DNA of 64,000 bases from Fulvimarina uroteuthidis (GCF_034321785.1 NZ_JAXLPB010000005.1:1-64000), one strand, 5' to 3'; numbered from the stretch's first letter, positions 46,832 through 56,063 are shown. Notes: generated by a model not told the origin, from the letters alone. Numbers and translations are program-made.

Positions 46832-48211
46832 TTGGCAGAATTTCATGAGAAGGGCCCGAGCGGCCCGATCGAGCACAAGGCGGAGCCGACGAGGACCGCC
46901 GTTTATGTTCCGATCTTCAAGACGATGACACGTGCCGAAGCGGCTTCGAAAACCGAGGTCCGCCGGTCCCCCGACGCCAAGCTCGAGGAGGCGGTCGGAC
47001 TTGCGGCCGCCATCAATCTCGAAATCATCGACAGCGCGGTCATCACCCAGCGCGAGCGTCGCCCCGCGACCCTGATCGGTCCGGGCAAGGTGGAAGAGCT
47101 GAAGGGCATCATCGCCGCCGGCGAGATCGCCCTGGTGATCTTCGATCATCCGCTGACGCCGGTGCAGCAGCGCAATCTGGAGAAGGAGCTCAACGCGAAG
47201 GTGCTCGACAGGACCGCGTTGATCCTCGAAATCTTCGGCGAGCGTGCGCGGACGAAGGAAGGCCGGCTCCAGGTCGAACTCGCCCATCTCAACTATCAGC
47301 GTGGACGCCTCGTGCGCAGCTGGACCCATCTGGAACGCCAGCGCGGCGGTGCGGGTTTCCTGGGCGGTCCGGGTGAAACGCAGATCGAGGCCGACCGCCG
47401 GCAGCTTCAGTCCAAGATCAAGGGCCTGGAGGCGGAACTTGACCAAGTGCGCCGGACACGCCAGCTGCACCGCGCCAAGCGGCAGAAGCGGCCGCATCCG
47501 ATCGTGGCGCTCGTCGGCTACACGAATGCCGGCAAGTCGACCCTGTTCAACCGGATGACGGGGGCGGATGTTTTCGCCAAGGACCTGCTGTTCGCAACGC
47601 TGGATCCGACGCTTCGCCGCACGACGCTGTCGCACGGGACGGAGATCCTGTTCTCCGATACGGTGGGCTTCATTTCGGAGCTTCCGACCCATCTGGTGGC
47701 GGCGTTCCGGGCGACGCTGGAAGAGGTCATCGAGGCCGACATCATCCTGCACGTTCGCGACGTCGCAGATCCCGACACGCTGGCCCAGGCAGACGATGTC
47801 CGGCAGATCCTGCGCGACCTGAAGATCGATGCCGACGATTCCGAGCATGTGGTCGAGATCTGGAACAAGATCGATCTTCTCGACGCATCCGAGCGGGAAC
47901 GCATCGGCACGCTCGCCTCGAACATGAGCGGCATCAACGCGCCCCATCTCGTCTCCGCCCATACGGGGGACGGCATCGACGCGCTGCTGGTGGACATCGA
48001 ACGCCGTATCGCGGGCCGGGTCGCGGAGATCGACGTGACACTGGATTCCGGTGGCATGAGCCATCTGTCCTGGATCTACCAGAATGCGTCGGTGCTGGAG
48101 CGCCAAGATCTGGAGAACGGGTCCGTCCATCTGCAATTGCAGATGACGCAACAGGGAATCACCGAGCTCAACCGCTTGAAGGCGTCCGGCACGGGCATCC
48201 GGCTCGGATAG
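46832..48211 (+). CDS. hflX: GTPase HflX
   Basis: A ribosome-associated GTPase that splits stalled 70S ribosomes after stress. It has 459 residues: a glycine-rich N-terminal HflX domain (LNYQRGRLVRSWTHLERQRG), a helical linker, and a G domain with GYTNAGKSTLFNRMTG near residue 228, DTVGFI and NKIDLL. Start is TTG 46832, immediately after the hfq stop, with GGGAAGG inside the end of hfq as ribosome site. It is cotranscribed with hfq, as in most proteobacteria. Confidence 0.96.
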   Translation: MAEFHEKGPSGPIEHKAEPTRTAVYVPIFKTMTRAEAASKTEVRRSPDAKLEEAVGLAAAINLEIIDSAVITQRERRPATLIGPGKVEELKGIIAAGEIALVIFDHPLTPVQQRNLEKELNAKVLDRTALILEIFGERARTKEGRLQVELAHLNYQRGRLVRSWTHLERQRGGAGFLGGPGETQIEADRRQLQSKIKGLEAELDQVRRTRQLHRAKRQKRPHPIVALVGYTNAGKSTLFNRMTGADVFAKDLLFATLDPTLRRTTLSHGTEILFSDTVGFISELPTHLVAAFRATLEEVIEADIILHVRDVADPDTLAQADDVRQILRDLKIDADDSEHVVEIWNKIDLLDASERERIGTLASNMSGINAPHLVSAHTGDGIDALLVDIERRIAGRVAEIDVTLDSGGMSHLSWIYQNASVLERQDLENGSVHLQLQMTQQGITELNRLKASGTGIRLG

Positions 48212-48590
48212 GACGCCCGGCGCAGAACGGCCGTTGGCGCTCTCGCCGTTCGGGTCGAGCTTCGACCCATCGCTAAACGCCGGTGCATCGGGGCGAAAAT
48301 CGGGATCGCTTTATCGACCGAAAGCCCGATGCGTGAATTCTGAAACCCGGCGGGGGCATCGTGCGTGCGAATAGGGGGCCAGGCGAAAAAGTGGAAACCG
48401 GTTTTTCGGTCGATCCGGCACGCCAGGCAATAAACCGACAGTCTCGTGCGATGCTGATATGTCGCCCGAGACTGTGGACGCGCGATGCTTCCTTACGGCA
48501 TCTTCGATCCGCACGGTCGGCAAGCCTTCGCGCGGAGGTTTTGCGACCTTCCGCAACGGCCCGGCACCGGACCAGCCGCCACACACGAAA
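48212..48590. other. Intergenic region between convergent hflX and the helicase gene
   Basis: About 380 bases between the hflX stop and the helicase terminator. No credible gene: frames are short and Arg-rich. It includes a 29-base A/T-flanked segment (48383-48411) resembling dispersed rhizobial repeats. A terminator for hflX is not obvious. Confidence 0.45.
48383..48411. repeat. Possible dispersed palindromic repeat
   Basis: The stretch contains CGAAAAA, then GTGGAAACCGG, then TTTTTCG, a partial inverted repeat. Similar short sequences with AAAGTGGAAACCGGTTTTTCG recur in intergenic regions of many Rhizobiales genomes, from memory. Only one copy is seen in this window, so the repeat nature cannot be proven here. 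Confidence 0.35.
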
Positions 48591-48591
48591 A

Positions 48592-48622
48592 AAGCCCTCG
48601 TCCGTTCTGCGGACGAGGGCTT
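48592..48622 (-). terminator. Rho-independent terminator of the DEAD-box gene
   Basis: A 13-bp perfect stem (AAGCCCTCGTCCG with CGGACGAGGGCTT) around a 5-base loop. On the minus strand it is followed by TTTT, so it ends the helicase transcript 45 bases after its stop codon. Confidence 0.88.
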
Positions 48623-48666
48623 CTCAATGTCGGCCGCTGCCTGAAGCTTTCCCTTCAGGAGGCGGT

Positions 48667-50211
48667 TCAGGAACCGGTCGCGATCAGCATGAAGGCCGGA
48701 ATATCGTCGCCGAAACCGACCGGACCGGCCTCCTCGCGCGGTGTGCGTCCGCGGGCCGCTGCCGGTGGCGCATTGCGTCCGCGCGCCGCCGGGCGGGACC
48801 GGGCGCTGGATTGCGCACGGCTTTTCGGCTGCGCCGGTGCGTCGGCGTCGTGGTTTGCAACTGCGTCCAAAATCGTCTCGTCTTCTGGCTGGATGTCGGG
48901 TGTCTTTGGCTCTTCCGAAGGTTTGGAGATCGCTTCGGCCTGTGGCTGCTCGACGGTCTCGTTCTCGCCTTCGCCACGCGCTCTGCTCTTGCGGACACGC
49001 CCGCTGCTGCGGGTGGAGCTGTTGCGTGCGCGTGGGCGGCGTTCGTCGTCCTCACCGCCCCCTTCGCTGACCTTCAGCGTCGACAGATCGCCGTCCAGCC
49101 ACTCGATATCCGTTCCGATCAGCTTCTTGATCGCCTCGAGGTTCTTGACCTCCGGCTTGGTCACCAGCGTGAAGGCCTTGCCGGAACGTCCCGCGCGACC
49201 CGTGCGGCCGATGCGGTGGACATAATCCTCGGCGTGGATCGGCACGTCGAAATTGAAGACATGGCTGACGGCGGGAATGTCCAGACCGCGGGCCGCCACG
49301 TCCGAGGCGACGAGTAGCTGCAGCTTGTTCTCGCGGAAATTGTGCAGCATGGTCATACGCGCGCGCTGGTCCATGTCGCCATGAAGCGCGCCGGCGGAAA
49401 AGCCGTGCTTCTCGAGCGACCGGAACAAGGTCGCCACGTCGCGCTTGCGATTGCAGAAGATGATCGCATTGCTGACGTCCGGATTGGCCCGGAGGAGTTC
49501 CCGAAGACGGTCGCGCTTCTCGAAGTCCTTCGAACCGGCCGCAACGAGCCGCTGCTCGACCGTGAGCGCGGCGGACGCCGGCTTGGCGACTTCGACCCGC
49601 ACCGGGTTCTGCAGGAACTGTTCGGTCAGCTTGGTGATCTCGGGCGGCATCGTCGCCGAGAAGAACAGCGTCTGGCGCGTGAACGGAAGCTGCTTGCAGA
49701 TCCGTTCAATGTCCGGGATGAACCCCATGTCGAGCATGCGATCCGCCTCGTCGATGACGAGAACCTCGACGCCCGTGAGGAGAAGCTTGCCACGCTCGAA
49801 ATGGTCGAGCAGTCGGCCCGGCGTCGCGATCAGCACGTCGCAGCCCCGATCGAGCTTGCGGTCCTGCTCGTCGAACGACATGCCGCCGATGAGAAGGGCG
49901 ATGTTGATCTTCTGGTCGTGACCGTAGCGCGTGAAGCTCTCGGCCACCTGCGCGGCCAGTTCGCGCGTCGGCTCGATGATCAGCGTGCGCGGCATCCTCG
50001 CGCGAGCGCGGCCCTTTTCGAGCATCGTCAGCATCGGAAGTACGAAGGACGCCGTCTTGCCCGTTCCCGTCTGCGCGATCCCCAGAACATCCCGGCGCTG
50101 CAGCGCATGCGGAATGGCTTCGGCCTGGATCGGCGTCGGCTCGGTGTAGCCCGTCGCCTCAACGGCAGCCAGGACTTTGGCACTCAAGCCGAGTTCGGAA
50201 AAGGTGGTCAA
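48667..50211 (-). CDS. DEAD-box RNA helicase (RhlE type)
   Basis: An ATP-dependent RNA helicase of 514 residues. The two RecA-like domains (about 1-370) hold all motifs: FSELGLSAKVLAAVEATGY with the Q motif, AQTGTGKT, PTRELAAQ, DEADRMLDMGF, SATMP, and HRIGRTGRAGR. The C-terminal 140 residues are low-complexity, rich in Arg, Ser, Glu, Ala and Pro, with several RGR/RSR clusters, typical of RNA-binding tails in RhlE-like proteins for ribosome assembly and cold adaptation. It stands alone with its own terminator. Confidence 0.94.
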   Translation of the reverse strand: MTTFSELGLSAKVLAAVEATGYTEPTPIQAEAIPHALQRRDVLGIAQTGTGKTASFVLPMLTMLEKGRARARMPRTLIIEPTRELAAQVAESFTRYGHDQKINIALLIGGMSFDEQDRKLDRGCDVLIATPGRLLDHFERGKLLLTGVEVLVIDEADRMLDMGFIPDIERICKQLPFTRQTLFFSATMPPEITKLTEQFLQNPVRVEVAKPASAALTVEQRLVAAGSKDFEKRDRLRELLRANPDVSNAIIFCNRKRDVATLFRSLEKHGFSAGALHGDMDQRARMTMLHNFRENKLQLLVASDVAARGLDIPAVSHVFNFDVPIHAEDYVHRIGRTGRAGRSGKAFTLVTKPEVKNLEAIKKLIGTDIEWLDGDLSTLKVSEGGGEDDERRPRARNSSTRSSGRVRKSRARGEGENETVEQPQAEAISKPSEEPKTPDIQPEDETILDAVANHDADAPAQPKSRAQSSARSRPAARGRNAPPAAARGRTPREEAGPVGFGDDIPAFMLIATGS

Positions 50212-50418
50212 ATCGACAATACTCTCGTTTCGTAATATGGGGACGGCGGTCCGCCCATGTGCGCGCGATAGAGCGTGCCCTTGTTGGAGTCAACCGCCAT
50301 CCTCCATATAGGGCGGGTGGAACGTGCTTTTTAGAGATGCCACGTCGAAGACCGCAATCCATGCGGTCCCATGGTTTGACGCGCTGCGACCATCGGGCCC
50401 GGCCGGATCGTGCGCACG

Positions 50419-51048
50419 CTAGTTCGTCGCGGTGCCGAACGCGTAGGAACCGTCCGTCTGCACATTCAGCTCGTAGGTCTCGGAGATCTCGCCGTCGCTC
50501 GGGACGATCTCGAAGAAGAGCGTCAGTGAGTTTTCCTGCCCCTCCGTCGGCTGATCGGCGGAATAGCCGACGACCGCTCCGCCCAATGCGGCGACTTCCT
50601 CGACGCGCACCGAACGCGCGATCTCAGCCCCGCTCGGCGAAGGCGCGATCTGCTGGATGAAGAAATGGGATTTGGCCGGATCGGCGGGGTCCCGAGCCAT
50701 CACCGCGCGCCAGACGCCGGTCCTGTCGCCCTCGGTCCACGGCCCGACGACCTGGACGTCCTCGATCAGCGGCGAGAGCGTGCCGACGATGGCCGACACC
50801 CCGTCCGCGCCGACGGTCACTGGAGACGGGCTCGTCGCCGCTGCCTCTGCGCTTTCGCCGGCCTCTGCCGTGGGCGTGTCCGAATTTATATCGGGGGTGG
50901 TCGCAGGCGCCCCGGCGGGCGCCTGCTGCCCGGACGCGTCCGCGGGCGCGGTCTGCGACGCCGGTGGCTCCGGTGTCTGCGCATATCCGGTCAGCGGCAG
51001 CATCGAGGCCGCGGAAACGAGAAGAAATGTCGCTGAAACGTATCGCAT
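50419..51048 (-). CDS. Secreted hypothetical protein with Ala/Pro/Thr-rich linker
   Basis: A 209-residue exported protein. The signal peptide (about residues 1-23, ending GYAQ) is followed by an 80-residue Pro/Ala/Thr/Glu-rich disordered region and a globular C-terminal half (DVQVVGPWTEGDRTGVWRAV; SHFFIQQIAPSPSGAEIARS; SLTLFFEIVPSDGEI). There is no membrane anchor after the signal and no lipobox. I do not recognise the fold, although similar proteins appear as hypotheticals in Hyphomicrobiales. It lies 106 bases beyond parE on the same strand. Confidence 0.7.
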   Translation of the reverse strand: MRYVSATFLLVSAASMLPLTGYAQTPEPPASQTAPADASGQQAPAGAPATTPDINSDTPTAEAGESAEAAATSPSPVTVGADGVSAIVGTLSPLIEDVQVVGPWTEGDRTGVWRAVMARDPADPAKSHFFIQQIAPSPSGAEIARSVRVEEVAALGGAVVGYSADQPTEGQENSLTLFFEIVPSDGEISETYELNVQTDGSYAFGTATN

Positions 51049-51154
51049 GGGAGACCTTCTGGCGCGTATGGATGATCAGGCATGGGCCTGCAGCTCGAAC
51101 CCTCATCTAAGGCTCGCGGCCGGCGGTTCGACCCCTTGCCTGTTCCGGATGCCG

Positions 51155-53179
51155 TCAGATGTCGAGATCGTCCGCGAACGCCGAGCGCTCCTGGATGAAC
51201 CGGAAGCGCAGATCGGCCTTGTTGCCCATCAAGGCCTCGACGGCCCCCGATGTTCCAGCCTCGGGCGCTTCGTCCATGACCACCTGGAGAAGGGTGCGCT
51301 TGCGCGGGTCCATGGTGGTTTCCTTCAACTGGGACGGCAGCATTTCGCCCAGCCCCTTGAAGCGGGAGATCTCCACCTTGCCTTTGCCCTTGAAGTCCTT
51401 CGCGATCAGCCGTTCCCGGTCCCGGTCATCCCGGGCGTACGCCGTCTTCCCGCCCTGCGTCAGCTTGTAGAGCGGCGGAACGGCGAGATAGAGGTGCCCG
51501 CTGCGCACCAACTCGGGCATTTCGCGGTAGAAGAAGGTGATCAGCAGCGAGGCGATGTGCGCGCCGTCGACGTCGGCATCGGTCATGATGATCACGCGCT
51601 CGTAACGCAGATCGGCATCGCGATATTTCGCGTCGGTTCCACACCCGAGCGCCTGGATCAGGTCGGACAATTGCTGGTTCGCGCCCAGTTTTTCCCGTCC
51701 CGCGCTCGCCACGTTGAGAATCTTGCCGCGCAATGGCAGGATCGCCTGCGTCTTGCGGTCACGCGCCTGCTTGGCCGAGCCGCCTGCGGAATCACCTTCG
51801 ACGATGAAGATCTCGGCGCCCGCTGCGCCGGTCTGCGAGCAGTCCGCGAGCTTGCCGGGAAGGCGAAGCTTGCGCGTCGCGCTCTTGCGGCTGACTTCCT
51901 TTTCCTGGCGTCGACGAAGACGTTCGTCGGCCCGGTCGAGCACCCATTCGATGAGGCGCGCGGCGTCCTGCGGCGAGGATGCGAGCCAGATCTCGAACGA
52001 ATCGCGGATCGACTGCTCGACGATCCGTTGCGCTTCGGACGTGGCGAGCCGGTCCTTGGTCTGGCCGACGAATTCCGGTTCCCGAATGAAGACGGACAGC
52101 ATGCCGGACGCCGTCGACATCACGTCGTCGCCGGTCACGACGGAGGCGCGCTTGTTGCCCGACAGTTCGGCAAAGGCCTTCAATCCGCGCAACAGCACCG
52201 CCCTCAGGCCGGTCTCGTGAGTGCCGCCTTCCGGCGTTGGAATCGTATTGCAATAGGATCGGATCGACCCGTCGTCGGGCGTCCATGCGACCGCCCATTC
52301 CACCGCGCCATGCCCGGACACCTTCTCGGTGCGTCCGGCGAAAATCTGCGAGGTGATGCGGTCCTTGCCGATCGAGGTGTCGAGATAGTCCTTCAGGCCG
52401 CCGGGAAAATGGAAGGTGTCCCTGGCCGGGATCTCGCTGTCGGCCGGCAACAGCTTGGGATCGCACTGCCAGCGGATTTCGACGCCGCCGAACAGATAGG
52501 CCTTCGAACGCGCCATCCGGTAGACCCGCGCCGGATCGAACGTCGCGTGCTCGCCGAAAATCTGCGGGTCCGGGCGGAAGCGGATTCGCGTGCCGCGCCG
52601 GTTCTGCGTTTCGCCGACCTCCTCCAGCCGGGTGACCGCATGGCCCCGTGCATAGTCCTGACGGTAGAGCTTGCGGTTGCGCGCGACCTCGACCTCCAGC
52701 TTTTCCGACAGCGCGTTGACGACCGAAACGCCGACCCCGTGGAGACCGCCGGAGGTCTCGTAGACCTTCGAATCGAATTTTCCGCCGGCGTGCAGCGTCG
52801 TCAGGATGACTTCGAGCGCCGACTTGTCCTTGAATCGCGGGTGCGGGTCGATCGGGATGCCGCGACCATTGTCGCTGACCGTGCAGAAGCCGTTGGTGTC
52901 CAGCGAGACTTCGATGAAGTTGGCATGGCCGGCCGTCGCCTCGTCCATCGAATTGTCGATCACCTCGGCGAAGAGATGATGGAGCGCCTTGGCATCCGTC
53001 CCGCCCACATACATGCCGGGTCGGCGGCGCACCGGCTCGAGGCCCTCGAGAACCTCGATGTCCGCGGCGGTATAATCGGCGTTCGGGTCGAAGCCCTCGC
53101 TCTTCGGCTTGCGCGGATTTGCGGTGCGGGTGGAGGGCAGCTTGCGCGCGGCGTTTCCGGAAAAGAGATCGTCGCTCAT
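51155..53179 (-). CDS. parE: DNA topoisomerase IV subunit B
   Basis: The ATPase subunit of topoisomerase IV, which decatenates daughter chromosomes. It has 674 residues: a GHKL ATPase domain with FAEVIDNSMDEA and DNGRGIPID, the transducer domain, and the TOPRIM region FIVEGDSAGGSAKQARDRKT with IIMTDADVDGAHI. Lack of the long C-terminal insert, together with the starting context RRRPGMYVGGTDAKALHHL, distinguishes it from GyrB. parC is not in the window. Confidence 0.95.
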   Translation of the reverse strand: MSDDLFSGNAARKLPSTRTANPRKPKSEGFDPNADYTAADIEVLEGLEPVRRRPGMYVGGTDAKALHHLFAEVIDNSMDEATAGHANFIEVSLDTNGFCTVSDNGRGIPIDPHPRFKDKSALEVILTTLHAGGKFDSKVYETSGGLHGVGVSVVNALSEKLEVEVARNRKLYRQDYARGHAVTRLEEVGETQNRRGTRIRFRPDPQIFGEHATFDPARVYRMARSKAYLFGGVEIRWQCDPKLLPADSEIPARDTFHFPGGLKDYLDTSIGKDRITSQIFAGRTEKVSGHGAVEWAVAWTPDDGSIRSYCNTIPTPEGGTHETGLRAVLLRGLKAFAELSGNKRASVVTGDDVMSTASGMLSVFIREPEFVGQTKDRLATSEAQRIVEQSIRDSFEIWLASSPQDAARLIEWVLDRADERLRRRQEKEVSRKSATRKLRLPGKLADCSQTGAAGAEIFIVEGDSAGGSAKQARDRKTQAILPLRGKILNVASAGREKLGANQQLSDLIQALGCGTDAKYRDADLRYERVIIMTDADVDGAHIASLLITFFYREMPELVRSGHLYLAVPPLYKLTQGGKTAYARDDRDRERLIAKDFKGKGKVEISRFKGLGEMLPSQLKETTMDPRKRTLLQVVMDEAPEAGTSGAVEALMGNKADLRFRFIQERSAFADDLDI

Positions 53180-53482
53180 GCCGGTCGCCCCATGCCAGGC
53201 TGCGGCGTCGTCGCGCCGCAGGATGCAGAATGGGTTCCGGACCAGTTGTGAAAGCGCGTATCGACCATGGTGCCGACGCTACACTTTCACGAAATGTTCT
53301 TCAAGCGAAGTCCGTGCGACAGGCGCAGGATGGCATGCCGCCGAACCGAACTATCCACGGCATTCGTCCCCATCCGCAAGGGCGGCGACCGATGCCGGGG
53401 CGGATCAACGCCCAAAGCAGCTTCGACGGGCGCATCATCATGCGCCTTGAGCGCGGCTTTCGCCAGGGCGATCAGGCCCGTG
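53180..53482. other. Intergenic region between parE and gstI
   Basis: About 300 bases. No frame looks like a gene and no strong hairpin or promoter was found. It must contain the parE promoter, since parE starts at 53179 and reads leftward, and the end of the gstI transcript. Confidence 0.45.
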
Positions 53483-53683
53483 TCATGAACCCTTGCGTTC
53501 GTCCTCGATCGCCTCGGCATGATAGAATGCGCGCCAGTCGAGGTTGCGGGCCGTCGTCTGGGACATCATGCCTCGAAGCGCGTCTCTCGTATCCAGCGGA
53601 ACGACGGTCCCCGCGCGCCCACCCACTGGAAACTGGAAGATCGTGGCGCTGGTGCCTGCGCGTGTGTGCGTGCCGGTAGCCAT
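53483..53683 (-). CDS. gstI: GstI-like small protein (DUF2735), glutamine synthetase II translation inhibitor type
   Basis: A 66-residue protein: MATGTHTRAGTSATIFQFPV at the start, then NLDWRAFYHAEAIEDE, which are the two conserved blocks of the DUF2735 family. In Rhizobium leguminosarum the homologue GstI is encoded upstream of and divergent from glnII and inhibits its translation; the gene here has the same place and orientation. ATG 53683 has AAGGAG 9 bases upstream. No consensus sigma54 promoter was found on its own strand, although an NtrC-like site lies in the shared upstream region. Confidence 0.88.
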   Translation of the reverse strand: MATGTHTRAGTSATIFQFPVGGRAGTVVPLDTRDALRGMMSQTTARNLDWRAFYHAEAIEDERKGS

Positions 53684-53776
53684 TTGCCTGCTCCTTTCAT
53701 GTTGCGATGGCAGGTGGATTCCGCCGGGAAGCCGCTGCGTCGCGACGAGCGCGTATTGCCTACTGCGTGACCATTA

Positions 53777-53793
53777 TGCACGAAAATAAAGCA
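53777..53793. promoter_or_regulatory. NtrC-like enhancer site in the gstI-glnII intergenic region
   Basis: TGC-N11-GCA (TGCACGAAAATAAAGCA) fits the core of the NtrC consensus TGCACC-N5-GGTGCA on its left half and the GCA on its right. It lies about 190 bases upstream of the glnII -24/-12 promoter and about 95 bases from the gstI start codon, usual enhancer distances. Confidence 0.5.
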
Positions 53794-53979
53794 AATGCGA
53801 TCGCTTCGCGCGGAAGATGGCGTGTCGAGACCGGCAATATCACCTCTATCAACAAGATGTGATCTGCGGCGTAAAAGGCGTGCAGACAGTGGGAATGCCT
53901 ATTGTTCCGGCGCTTGCCTATCGCGCTGCACAAAATCGAAGCGGTCGTGCCATTGCCCGAGACCGGTCGCGCCCGATCT

Positions 53980-53995
53980 TGGCACGGCTTTTGCA
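53980..53995 (+). promoter_or_regulatory. Sigma54 promoter of glnII
   Basis: TGGCACGGCTTTTGCA matches the consensus TGGCAC-N5-TTGCA at every position, with the invariant GG and GC correctly spaced by 10. It lies 78 bases before the glnII ATG. NtrC, encoded at 39665-41110, is the expected activator. Confidence 0.93.
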
Positions 53996-54072
53996 TCTGT
54001 TTGGCCGAGGCGGAAGGCACGAAGGTCCATGGGCTAGCCTTTCTTTCGAAAGACCCTCTCAGGAGTATGCAA

Positions 54073-55119
54073 ATGACGAAGTACAGGCTCGAATATATCT
54101 GGCTGGACGGCTACACCCCGGTGCCGAACCTGCGCGGCAAGACCCAGATCAAGAGCTTCGACGAGTTTCCGAAGCTCGAAGAGCTTCCGCTCTGGGGGTT
54201 CGACGGCTCCTCGACGAAACAGGCCGAAGGCTCGAGCTCGGACTGCGTCCTGAAGCCCGTCTCGGTCTATCCCGATCCGGCTCGGACCAATGGCGCCCTG
54301 GTTTTGTGCGAAGTCATGATGCCGGACGGCGTAACGCCTCATCCGTCGAACAAACGTGCGACCATCGTCGATGACGAGGGCTGCTGGTTCGGTTTCGAGC
54401 AGGAATATTTCTTCTACAAGGACGGCCGTCCGCTGGGCTTTCCCGAGAGCGGCTATCCCGAGCCCCAGGGCAAGTACTATACGGGCGTCGGCTACGAAAA
54501 TGTCGGAGATATCGCGCGCGAGATCACCGAAGCCCATCTCGATCTCTGCCTCGAGGCCGGCCTCAACCATGAAGGCATCAACGCCGAAGTGGCGAAGGGT
54601 CAGTGGGAATTCCAGATCTTCGGCAAGGGCTCCAAGCGCGCCGCCGACGAGATCTGGATCGCGCGCTATCTGCTGCAGCGCCTCACCGAGCAGTACGGCA
54701 TCGTGATCGAATATCACTGCAAGCCGCTCGGCGCGACCGACTGGAACGGCTCCGGCATGCATGCCAACTTCTCGACGCGCTACATGCGCGAGACCGGCGG
54801 CAAGGACTATTTCCTCAAGCTGATGGCTGCATTCGAGAAGAACGTCGACGAGCATATCGCCGTCTACGGTCCCGACAACCACATGCGCCTGACCGGCCTG
54901 CACGAGACCCAGGCGATCGATCAGTTCTCCTGGGGCGTTGCCGATCGCGGCGCCTCCATCCGCGTTCCCCATTCCTTCGTGAACAACGGCTACAAAGGCT
55001 ATCTGGAGGATCGCCGCCCGAACTCCCAGGGCGACCCGTACCAGATCGCATCGGTGATCCTGAAGACCGTGGCCGAGGTCGAGGGCGCGGAAGAAGGCGG
55101 CATCTCCGCAGCTGCTTGA
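54073..55119 (+). CDS. glnII: Glutamine synthetase II (eukaryotic type)
   Basis: An ATP-dependent ammonia-assimilating enzyme, the octameric/decameric GSII that is not adenylylated. It has 348 residues: KYRLEYIWLDGYTPVPNLRG, WGFDGSSTKQAEGSSSD, the GSII signature GPDNHMRLTGLHET with GVADRGASIRVP, and NNGYKGYLEDRRPNS. ATG 54073 is used because AGGAG lies 7 bases upstream; the ATG at 54067 is too close to it. Transcription is predicted from the sigma54 promoter under NtrC, and translation may be controlled by the divergent gstI product. Confidence 0.97.
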   Translation: MTKYRLEYIWLDGYTPVPNLRGKTQIKSFDEFPKLEELPLWGFDGSSTKQAEGSSSDCVLKPVSVYPDPARTNGALVLCEVMMPDGVTPHPSNKRATIVDDEGCWFGFEQEYFFYKDGRPLGFPESGYPEPQGKYYTGVGYENVGDIAREITEAHLDLCLEAGLNHEGINAEVAKGQWEFQIFGKGSKRAADEIWIARYLLQRLTEQYGIVIEYHCKPLGATDWNGSGMHANFSTRYMRETGGKDYFLKLMAAFEKNVDEHIAVYGPDNHMRLTGLHETQAIDQFSWGVADRGASIRVPHSFVNNGYKGYLEDRRPNSQGDPYQIASVILKTVAEVEGAEEGGISAAA

Positions 55120-55152
55120 TCAGGCGCTTCACCGCGCGCTTCGAGTTTAGCG

Positions 55153-55186
55153 AAAAGGCCGGGCACGATCGGGTGCCCGGCCTTTT
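55153..55186. terminator. Terminator after glnII
   Basis: AAAAGGCCGGGCAC and GTGCCCGGCCTTTT form a perfect 14-bp stem around a 6-base loop, 33 bases after the glnII stop, with A and T runs at the two sides allowing action in both directions. Confidence 0.92.
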
Positions 55187-55398
55187 GCGTTTGGAGGCAC
55201 CGATCCGAAACGTGACCTCGGTCTTCGGATCATCCGATGCCGATCACGTCGATCGTCCGCATCAGACCCCATTCCAGACGTGTGACGGGTGCGGTCGTTG
55301 TTCGACTGAGGAAGTTCGGCTGGCTTTCAAGGCACGCAAAGCGAAAGGCGGCAGAGCCTTTCCGCTCGCCGCCCAAACCGCCCAGTGCGCTGAAACGG

Positions 55399-55737
55399 TC
55401 AGACTTCCGCGTAGGCCGCTTTGACGGCGGCCGGCGAGATCATCCTGATCGGACCCGTCACAGATGTGCCGCCGCTGGGTTCCTGGGGCGCAGGGCGCGA
55501 ATGGTCGGCTGGCACGACATCGTTCGTCGTTGCTTCCAGCCGCCAGGCGGTGAATTTGGCCATGGCCTGTGCTCGCGCCGCAGCTTGTGCCGCGTTGACC
55601 GATGGCGCTTGCGCCGGAGCCGATGCCCCGAGCTTTGCGACCACGACCGACTCAGCCTTGCTGTGCTCGGTCGGGGTTGGCGCCCGCATCGGAGTGTACA
55701 GAAATGTAGAAATGAAACCGTCGAGAAATAAGTTCAT
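55399..55737 (-). CDS. Hypothetical protein, Ala-rich, 112 residues
   Basis: An unrecognised protein beginning MNLFLDGFISTFLYTPMRAP, with a central Ala-rich helix (NAAQAAARAQAMAKFTAWRL) and a C-terminus ending RMISPAAVKAAYAEV. It has no signal peptide and no strong membrane helix. The frame extends upstream to an ATG at 55767, but a predicted transcription start near 55773 makes ATG 55737 likelier. It lies between glnII and glnA and reads toward glnII. A good sigma70-like promoter precedes it, the best support that it is a real gene. Confidence 0.55.
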   Translation of the reverse strand: MNLFLDGFISTFLYTPMRAPTPTEHSKAESVVVAKLGASAPAQAPSVNAAQAAARAQAMAKFTAWRLEATTNDVVPADHSRPAPQEPSGGTSVTGPIRMISPAAVKAAYAEV

Positions 55738-55779
55738 AGCGATTGTCTCGTTTGATTGCGGGAGCATCGCCGAAATCTC

Positions 55780-55807
55780 TTAGTATTTTCCTATATTGAT
55801 CATTCAA
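55780..55807 (-). promoter_or_regulatory. Sigma70-type promoter upstream of the 112-residue gene
   Basis: On the minus strand TTGAAT (55807-55802) and TACTAA (55785-55780) are separated by 16 bases, inside an unusually AT-rich patch. The predicted start lies about 35 bases before ATG 55737. The rest of 55738-56063 (about 325 bases) holds only the glnA terminator. Confidence 0.5.
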
Positions 55808-55996
55808 AACCGATCGATCGTGTGAAACGAAGGCGTGGCGCGTGGGCGCGATACCGGTCCACGGCTCCGGCAGGCGCAGGTCCGTCGCAAGGTCTGCGAT
55901 CAGTTCCCAATGAGAGCAGAAATCGCTGCGATGTACGCTTCATCCGGAACGATTTGCCCACTTAAGCCGAAGGGCCTGATCGGCGGTCGGAACAAG

Positions 55997-56021
55997 AAAG
56001 GGGCGCCGATGGCACCCCTTT
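55997..56021 (-). terminator. Terminator of glnA
   Basis: AAAGGGG (55997-56003) pairs with CCCCTTT (56015-56021). On the minus strand the hairpin is followed by CTTGTT. It lies 43 bases beyond the glnA stop. Confidence 0.65.
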
Positions 56022-56063
56022 CCTCGTTCGGCGGATCAAGTTCGCGCGTCGGTTTCAATGGTG

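Noticed and set aside
50657..53251. 864-codon + strand frame opposite parE
   Set aside because: Arg/Gly/Asp/Val-rich antisense frame without motifs; parE has all expected motifs.
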